DNA of 9,972 nt. Source: UBA5359 sp028699365 [NCBI: bacterium] (GTDB lineage: Bacteria; UBP13; UBA5359). Positions within the stretch are counted from its first letter, which is position 1, and each line of letters starts with the position of its first letter. Below are positions 6,152 to 9,972 of this stretch, one piece after another. The stretch is taken from contig JAQVUQ010000069.1 of NCBI GenBank assembly GCA_028699365.1, forward strand, positions 1 to 9,972, in the 5' to 3' direction. The position numbers and the translations under genes were made by a program. Under the pieces are notes generated by a model. The model was not told where the DNA came from and made no database searches. It worked only from the letters and a program-made list of their open reading frames with translations.

Positions 6152-6868
6152 ATGAAAGAGAAAATGACCGTGCTGGCCGTAGGAGCGCATCCCGACGATA
6201 TAGAGATGCTCTGTGCCGGCACCCTGGCCAAATACGCCAAGGCAGGCCACAAAGTTTACATGTGCCATGCCGCCAACGGCAACAAAGGGCACTTCGTCAT
6301 ACCCAGCGATGAACTGCGCCTGATCCGCCGTGAAGAGGCCATAGCCGCCGCCACCGTGCTGGGAGCCGAGTCCATCACCCTGGACTTCCCCGATTGCGAG
6401 ATACCGCCCACCAAGGACGGCCTGGACAGGTTTATCGACCTTATCCGCCAGACCCGGCCGGACCTGATCATCACCCATCCGCCCAACGACTATATGCCGG
6501 ATCACGTCATGGTGGGCAAGCATATCTTTGACGCCTCATTCCACGCCACCCTGCCGCACTACAAATCCAGTGTGGAGAAATACCACGATGTGGTGGCGCC
6601 CATCTACTATATGGACACCCTGCTGGGCGTGGGCTTCCTGCCGGAAGAATACGTGGACATCACCGAGGAGTTCGAGCTGAAGAGCAAAGCCCTTAACTGC
6701 CACCAGAGCCAGGTGACCTGGCTGGCCGAGCACGACAACATCGATATCTTCGAGTATATAGAGACCAGCGCCCGCTTCCGCGGCCTGCAATGCGATGCCA
6801 AATACGCCGAAGGCTTCCGCCGTCTCGATGTCTGGCCCAGAAACAAGACCGAGAGGCTGTTGCCGTAG
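6152..6868 (+). CDS. PIG-L/LmbE-family deacetylase
   Basis: A 238-aa zinc-dependent N-deacetylase of the GlcNAc-PI/mycothiol/bacillithiol (BshB-like) family. It would remove an acetyl group from an N-acetyl-sugar conjugate; the substrate is unknown. The metal-binding motif AHPDDIE (12-18) supplies H13 and D16. The second motif is HPPNDYMPDH (109-118), where H118 is the likely third ligand. The family's ANGNKG segment (41-46) is also present. I start at ATG 6152 because GGAGGAG (6139-6145) lies 6 nt upstream. An in-frame GTG at 6098 and ATG at 6137 would encode the repeat and the SD itself. It is probably last in the kinase operon, followed by a strong hairpin. The glutamate-bearing sugar enzymes nearby do not reveal its partner. 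Confidence 0.88.
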   Translation: MKEKMTVLAVGAHPDDIEMLCAGTLAKYAKAGHKVYMCHAANGNKGHFVIPSDELRLIRREEAIAAATVLGAESITLDFPDCEIPPTKDGLDRFIDLIRQTRPDLIITHPPNDYMPDHVMVGKHIFDASFHATLPHYKSSVEKYHDVVAPIYYMDTLLGVGFLPEEYVDITEEFELKSKALNCHQSQVTWLAEHDNIDIFEYIETSARFRGLQCDAKYAEGFRRLDVWPRNKTERLLP

Positions 6869-6891
6869 GAATAGAATTTATGATACTGGCA

Positions 6892-6920
6892 GTCAAGGCG
6901 CCCTTGTAAGGCGCCTTGAC
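6892..6920 (+). terminator. Strong hairpin after the deacetylase gene
   Basis: GTCAAGGCGCC (6892-6902) pairs perfectly with GGCGCCTTGAC (6910-6920) around the 7-nt loop CTTGTAA. It sits in the 72-nt gap before the 125-aa gene. Only CATCTTTC follows instead of a T run, so it may be a poor terminator, an mRNA 3' stabiliser or a processing site. Confidence 0.5.
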
Positions 6921-6940
6921 CATCTTTCAGGATGTGAACG

Positions 6941-7318
6941 ATGGATAATTACCGGAATAACGAACAAATCGTCAAATCGGTAAACTTCCAGCATAAAAAT
7001 CTGGCCGCCGGTGCCTGGCAGAAACTAAGCTTCTTTGAGCAGATGGCCAATGTGGGCAGTGAAGTGATTCGGGCCATGAATTGGAAAAGAAAAGGTAACC
7101 CGGATTACAGCCAGGGAGCTTTTGAACGGGCACTGGAACTGCTTTTTCTGACTATCGATGACCCGGCTAACAAAACTGGAGCCCGCTTGAAGGAGCTGAC
7201 CCGGCTGTACGAGGTTCTGGTGGATTACTTTGCCGGTGACAACCTCTATGATTTTCAGGAGGAACCCATGGAACGATACTTTCTGGCCTTTACTTATACT
7301 GTAAGGAGGGCACAATAG
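6941..7318 (+). CDS. Uncharacterised 125-aa helical protein
   Basis: A 125-aa soluble, probably all-helical protein. The core reads WQKLSFFEQMANVGSEV (26-42), then NWKRKGNPDYSQGAFERALELL (47-68, charged and amphipathic), then RLKELTRLYEVLVDYFAGDN (82-101). I recall similar small proteins (motif pattern KLS-EQ-AN-GSEV, W--KGN, ERALELL-LTI, RLKE--R--EVL-DYF) as unnamed conserved hypotheticals in diverse bacteria, but I can assign no function. No signal peptide, membrane segment or catalytic motif is seen. The start is supported by AGGA at 6929-6932, 8 nt upstream. It lies between a strong hairpin and the tRNA-Asn promoter and may be its own transcription unit. Its base composition looks somewhat less GC-rich than the upstream operon. 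Confidence 0.8.
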   Translation: MDNYRNNEQIVKSVNFQHKNLAAGAWQKLSFFEQMANVGSEVIRAMNWKRKGNPDYSQGAFERALELLFLTIDDPANKTGARLKELTRLYEVLVDYFAGDNLYDFQEEPMERYFLAFTYTVRRAQ

Positions 7319-7384
7319 GCCGGCTAGATAGCATGTCAGTATTTGATATAGTTCTGCGTTTGAATCGGAAATCGCGTCTGGCTA

Positions 7385-7412
7385 TTGATTTTTTCGATAC
7401 TTCTGGTAGAAT
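7385..7412 (+). promoter_or_regulatory. Promoter for tRNA-Asn
   Basis: TTGATT (7385-7390) and TAGAAT (7407-7412) are spaced by 16 nt and end 38 nt before the tRNA, a typical leader length. The rest of the 132-nt gap after the 125-aa gene shows no feature. Confidence 0.55.
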
Positions 7413-7450
7413 AATCTTTGCAACTGAATAAACATTCTGTGCACGTGCGC

Positions 7451-7525
7451 TGCTCGATAGCTCAACGGTAGAGCATCCGGCTGTTAACCGGAGGGTTGTA
7501 GGTTCGAATCCTACTCGAGCAGCCA
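7451..7525 (+). tRNA. tRNA-Asn (anticodon GUU)
   Basis: A complete cloverleaf can be drawn. The acceptor stem TGCTCGA (7451-7457) pairs with TCGAGCA (7515-7521). The D arm is GCTC...GAGC. The anticodon stem TCCGG/CCGGA encloses the loop CTGTTAA with anticodon GTT. The variable loop is GGGTT and the T arm is GTAGG-TTCGAAT-CCTAC. The discriminator base is G7522 and CCA is encoded at 7523-7525. The 3' 15 nt are shared, on the opposite strand, with the end of the serine recombinase gene. Confidence 0.97.
7511..7525. other. Probable element junction / attachment site at tRNA 3' end
   Basis: The 3' end of tRNA-Asn, including CCA, coincides with the last four codons and stop of the - strand serine recombinase. 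Base composition becomes AT-richer just beyond it. A recombinase abutting an intact tRNA 3' end is the usual sign of an integrated island boundary. No second copy of the tRNA 3' end is visible up to 9972, so the other junction must lie outside, and the exact crossover point cannot be read here. Confidence 0.6.
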
Positions 7526-9127
7526 ATCTATTCTCTCAGAGCGTACATCGTCACTGGTTAACACACTCTCTACCGCATTCCCTGATAACTGACCGTATAG
7601 GGCTACATTGATGCTCTCCTCGCTTACAACCACTTTGTTAAGGACGAGCTTGATCATATTCTTCTGCTGATATGGCTTGAGACTGTCAAAGACACTGTCA
7701 AATTGTTTCAAGGCAGAGAGGATAGCTTCATGATCAACGAGGTCCTTCTCAAGCCTGGTAATCACTCCATCCACCTCGATAAGACATGTTTCCAAGCCTT
7801 TCTTACGCTTGCCCAGATCATCAAGTTTCTTTTTCACAAAGCTGCTGCCGTCAGTGCTGCCGAAGCCCGACAGGTTTGACAGCAGGCCGTCAGCCAGATC
7901 ATTTATCCCTCTTATCTCCTTAGACAAAACCTCTCTCTGTTCAATCAGACGGGGATAATCGTTCTGCAGCATCTGGTTGGCACCGTCAACGAGCTTTGCC
8001 AGAGTGCCCTCATGAGTGGCTAAATTCCGAATATGCCCAAGCACCTTCTGCTCAACCTCATCAGAAGAGACCCTGAATCCACAGGCCTTTTGCTTGCAGG
8101 CATAATAGTAGTACCGAGCCCCTTTTGAGCCGGTGCCGGATCTTCCCTCCATTAAGCTGCCGCATTTTTCGCAATAGAGCAGACCGCCGTTGAGAACATA
8201 ATTATGGCGAACTACCCTGGCGGAATTGCCTTTTACCTTAACGTTGTTGTCCATCAGCGCTTGCACTGCAAAAAACTTCTCCTCATCGACAATGGGCTCC
8301 CAGCAGGCATCTACTATAAAGTATTGCTCTTCTTCGGAGAGAGTGCTTTGATCCTTGAATTTATTGCCTTTATTGATTTCCTTTCTGCCGATATAGCCGT
8401 AGTTGGACACAATCTGGTTGATACTTGAAGGGCAAAACTCTTTGGCAGGGTGAGCTTTTCCTCTGCGAGAGGTGGTTTCTTTTGTTCTATAGCCACGCTC
8501 GTTCATCTGCCGGGCGGTGATATTAAGCGAACCGCATTGAAGGTATATATCAAAGGCTGCGTTGACGACAACGGCTTCTTTTTTGCTGGGGACAATGTTG
8601 CCCTTTCGGTTGGGGTCTAAATCATACCCAAGGATATGGCCTCCATTCCAGAGGCCTCGTTTTGCACGGGCTCTATAAGCGGCCTTATTGCGCTCAGCCG
8701 TTTGCTCTCTCTCAAATTCTGCGAGAGCCATCATTATCAGAATAAAAAAGCGGCCTTGAGAAGACGTGGTATCGTAATCCTGCTTTAGGCAGACAAACTC
8801 TGTATTATACTCCTGTAGAATCTCGAAGAAGTTGAGAAAGTCTTTGACAGAGCGGCAGATCCTATCGAGGGCGGTACAGACAACCACATTAACCCGTCCC
8901 GCCTTGATATCGGCAAAGAGCCGGGCAAACTCGGGACTCCTGAAAGAATCTTTACCCGATATGCCACGCAGTTCATATCTTTCCGCCTCAATCCAGTCCT
9001 CATCATGTGCAGAGTTTTTGTAGGTGATGAAATCCTGCAGCCGCTGGAGCTGATTTGTCATGGAGCCTTCTTTGTTGGCTGCCTGCTCCTCACTGGATAC
9101 CCGTATTACTAATCCACATTTTTTCAT
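7511..9127 (-). CDS. Large serine recombinase (integrase)
   Basis: A 538-aa large serine recombinase, expected to insert and excise its element by 2-bp staggered cuts with a covalent 5'-phosphoserine. The N-terminal resolvase domain begins VIRVSSEEQ, with S11 the likely nucleophile and R9 next to it. The catalytic arginine helix is LDRICRS (88-94), and MMALAEFEREQTAERN (132-147) is the family's long helix. The 'Recombinase' domain follows from GYDL (167-170) to about 300. The zinc ribbon uses C319/C322 and C344/C349. A charged coiled-coil region spans about 390-475. The ATG at 9127 has only a weak GGTGG upstream, and the gene lies 14 nt after a 46-aa ORF, so coupling is possible. Unusually, its last four residues (WLLE) and TAG are encoded by the tRNA-Asn 3' end, so the C-terminus may change on excision. 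Confidence 0.93.
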   Translation of the reverse strand: MKKCGLVIRVSSEEQAANKEGSMTNQLQRLQDFITYKNSAHDEDWIEAERYELRGISGKDSFRSPEFARLFADIKAGRVNVVVCTALDRICRSVKDFLNFFEILQEYNTEFVCLKQDYDTTSSQGRFFILIMMALAEFEREQTAERNKAAYRARAKRGLWNGGHILGYDLDPNRKGNIVPSKKEAVVVNAAFDIYLQCGSLNITARQMNERGYRTKETTSRRGKAHPAKEFCPSSINQIVSNYGYIGRKEINKGNKFKDQSTLSEEEQYFIVDACWEPIVDEEKFFAVQALMDNNVKVKGNSARVVRHNYVLNGGLLYCEKCGSLMEGRSGTGSKGARYYYYACKQKACGFRVSSDEVEQKVLGHIRNLATHEGTLAKLVDGANQMLQNDYPRLIEQREVLSKEIRGINDLADGLLSNLSGFGSTDGSSFVKKKLDDLGKRKKGLETCLIEVDGVITRLEKDLVDHEAILSALKQFDSVFDSLKPYQQKNMIKLVLNKVVVSEESINVALYGQLSGNAVESVLTSDDVRSERIDWLLE

Positions 9128-9141
9128 GCTGCCACCGCCCG

Positions 9142-9282
9142 CTAGATTGTCTCACGTAATGCCGCATCGCTCTTTGCCAGAATATCATTGATCTCCTTTT
9201 GTCGCAATTCCTCGTCGTCATTCGCACGACTCTTCAGCAATGCCACAACGCCCGTAGCAAGGATGGCAATGAAGCTTTTCAT
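9142..9282 (-). CDS. Small 46-aa hypothetical protein upstream of recombinase
   Basis: A 46-aa ORF directly upstream of the recombinase, same strand, 14 nt apart. It begins MKSFIAILATGVVALLK, a hydrophobic stretch of about 14 residues that is short for a transmembrane helix. A highly charged, probably helical tail follows (KSRANDDEELRQKEI and onward). The start is supported by GGAG at 9291-9294, 8 nt upstream; a TTG at 9327 would add 15 residues. I do not recognise it. It could be a small membrane or amphipathic protein co-expressed with the recombinase, or a leader that couples translation. Confidence 0.55.
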   Translation of the reverse strand: MKSFIAILATGVVALLKSRANDDEELRQKEINDILAKSDAALRETI

Positions 9283-9383
9283 ATCAACTTCTCCACCGAC
9301 AAAACTGTAAGTTACTCTCCTTTCCAATGTAAAGTCTCACCTCAAGAATCTGGAGCCCCTTTCTATAGTGATCTCCGTTTGTA

Positions 9384-9415
9384 ATATATGGCGGCTATCA
9401 AACCGTCACATATAT
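9384..9415. repeat. Inverted repeat in control region
   Basis: ATATATG (9384-9390) and CATATAT (9409-9415) are exact reverse complements around an 18-nt centre that also holds CGG (9392-9394) and CCG (9403-9405). It may be an operator or part of a recombinase binding site; its AT-richness weakens the case. Confidence 0.4.
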
Positions 9416-9456
9416 ATAATAAAGGCAAAACGTATGATCAGACACATTGTTAATTC

Positions 9457-9531
9457 TATTTGTATTGTTACCTCCCATTTGCCGCATGCTATCGCTCACA
9501 ACCAATCTATATCAAGCAATATTTGTATTGT
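9457..9531. repeat. Pair of 12-nt direct repeats, 63 nt apart
   Basis: TATTTGTATTGT occurs at 9457-9468 and 9520-9531. The 63-nt start-to-start distance is about six helical turns, so a protein would meet both on the same DNA face. An outer inverted pair, CAGACACA (9439-9446) and TGTGTCTG (9529-9536), brackets the segment. Confidence 0.6.
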
Positions 9532-9568
9532 GTCTGAAATGCAAGTCTACGATTACTATATATAAGAG

Positions 9569-9587
9569 GGATCAATATAGGATCAAT
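9569..9587 (+). repeat. Tandem 8-mer just upstream of the HTH gene
   Basis: GGATCAAT occurs at 9569-9576 and 9580-9587, an 11-nt repeat period of about one helical turn, 20 nt before the HTH start codon. It is a candidate operator for autoregulation by that protein. Confidence 0.45.
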
Positions 9588-9607
9588 TTTAAATGAGGTG
9601 TTGGGTT

Positions 9608-9835
9608 ATGGGCGACGAAGAACGGCAAGAGGGCATTACAGAGGACTATGATAAGCCATTACTACTCAGACCGCGGGAGGTCGCGCGGATGCTGGGTATA
9701 TGTCTGAATCAGATCTATAAGCTGGCAGAGAGGGGAGAACTGCCGTCAGTTCGGATTGGGAGATCTGTCAGGATACCGTCCGGGGCTCTGCATGTATGGC
9801 TGGAGGAGAAGATTGGTAATGGGAAGAGAGTGTAA
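9608..9835 (+). CDS. Excisionase-type helix-turn-helix DNA-binding protein
   Basis: A 75-aa winged-HTH protein of the MerR-like excisionase/HTH_17 family. After an acidic N-terminus comes LLLRPREVARMLGICLNQIYKLAERGELPSVRIGRS-type sequence (residues 18-53): helix-turn-helix at about 20-42, then the wing with SVRIGRSVRIP. Such proteins serve as recombination directionality factors or as regulators on mobile elements. I start at ATG 9608 because GAGGTG (9595-9600) lies 7 nt upstream. The in-frame ATG at 9593 has no SD and would overlap this one. It is divergent from the recombinase and is followed by a strong terminator, so it is probably a single-gene unit. A role in excision is inferred from family and position only. 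Confidence 0.85.
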   Translation: MGDEERQEGITEDYDKPLLLRPREVARMLGICLNQIYKLAERGELPSVRIGRSVRIPSGALHVWLEEKIGNGKRV

Positions 9836-9875
9836 AGCGGTTTTGTCATAAGGCAAGCAAGAGTTTGTATTAGAT

Positions 9876-9907
9876 AAGGAGCCGTTGCGAAGAACGGCTC
9901 CTTTATC
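9876..9907 (+). terminator. Rho-independent-type terminator after the HTH gene
   Basis: AAGGAGCCGTT (9876-9886) pairs perfectly with AACGGCTCCTT (9893-9903) around the loop GCGAAG. TTATC follows, and GATA/TATC can extend the stem past a one-base bulge. The near-symmetry means it could work in both directions. Confidence 0.75.
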
Positions 9908-9954
9908 ATAGTACCCAATACACGAGTTTTTCGTCGGTACGTGCAGGATTAATT

Positions 9955-9972
9955 ATGAAAACAACGAAGATA
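9955..9972 (+). CDS. Start of a gene running off the window
   Basis: ATG at 9955 opens MKTTKI, cut by the window end. AGGA at 9945-9948 lies 6 nt upstream, a good ribosome binding site. Six codons are too few to name a product; it is probably a cargo gene of the element. Confidence 0.45.

Larger units (their letters stand above)
9283..9607. promoter_or_regulatory. Divergent AT-rich control region
   Basis: A region of about 325 nt separates the leftward small ORF/recombinase pair from the rightward HTH gene, so it should hold both promoters. It is much richer in AT than the chromosomal part. It contains an inverted repeat (9384-9415), two 12-nt direct repeats (9457-9531) and a tandem 8-mer (9569-9587). 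On the + strand, CTGAAA (9534-9539) and TATATA (9557-9562), 17 nt apart, are the best promoter guess; I found no convincing - strand promoter. No protein gene is apparent. Confidence 0.5.

Noticed and set aside
9368-9565. 65-aa + strand frame in the control region
   Set aside because: It has no SD, lies across the repeats of an AT-rich divergent promoter region, and has no recognisable features.

Overview
This is a bacterial window with two parts: an ordinary GC-rich chromosomal stretch (1 to about 7525) and the start of an AT-richer, recombinase-bearing mobile element (about 7526 to the end). The first part uses many ATA (Ile) and AGG (Arg) codons despite its GC content. Together with the gene families this would fit an anaerobic lineage such as Chloroflexota/Dehalococcoidia, but that placement is only a weak inference.

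Chromosomal part, all on the + strand: arginyl-tRNA synthetase (argS); a zinc-dependent medium-chain alcohol/polyol dehydrogenase starting 1 nt after it; a 468-nt intergenic region full of repeats, with a promoter and a possible terminator; then a probable operon of a PfkB-family sugar kinase, a mannitol-1-phosphate 5-dehydrogenase-like enzyme, a LOG-family nucleotide phosphoribohydrolase-like protein and a PIG-L/LmbE-type deacetylase. The dehydrogenase, kinase and second dehydrogenase could together interconvert hexitols, fructose and hexitol phosphates, but the substrates are not proven. After a strong hairpin come a 125-aa uncharacterised helical protein and a complete tRNA-Asn(GUU) gene with its own promoter-like sequence.

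Two features stand out. First, four copies of a composite repeat share one architecture: a perfect hairpin (6-bp stem, 3-nt loop), exactly one spacer base, then four or five 7-nt units beginning GTT. Two copies sit immediately 5' of the ribosome binding sites of the kinase and the deacetylase. One copy has taken over the 3' end of the dehydrogenase gene, supplying its last eight codons and its stop. Solo heptamer arrays and a shared tail sequence lie between the copies.

Second, a large serine recombinase on the - strand ends inside the tRNA-Asn gene: its last four codons and stop are the complement of the tRNA 3' end including CCA. This marks a probable element boundary and attachment site. 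Upstream of the recombinase lie a 46-aa small ORF, a divergent AT-rich control region with several repeats, an excisionase-type helix-turn-helix gene with a strong terminator, and the first codons of another gene running off the window. The far end of the element is not in the window.
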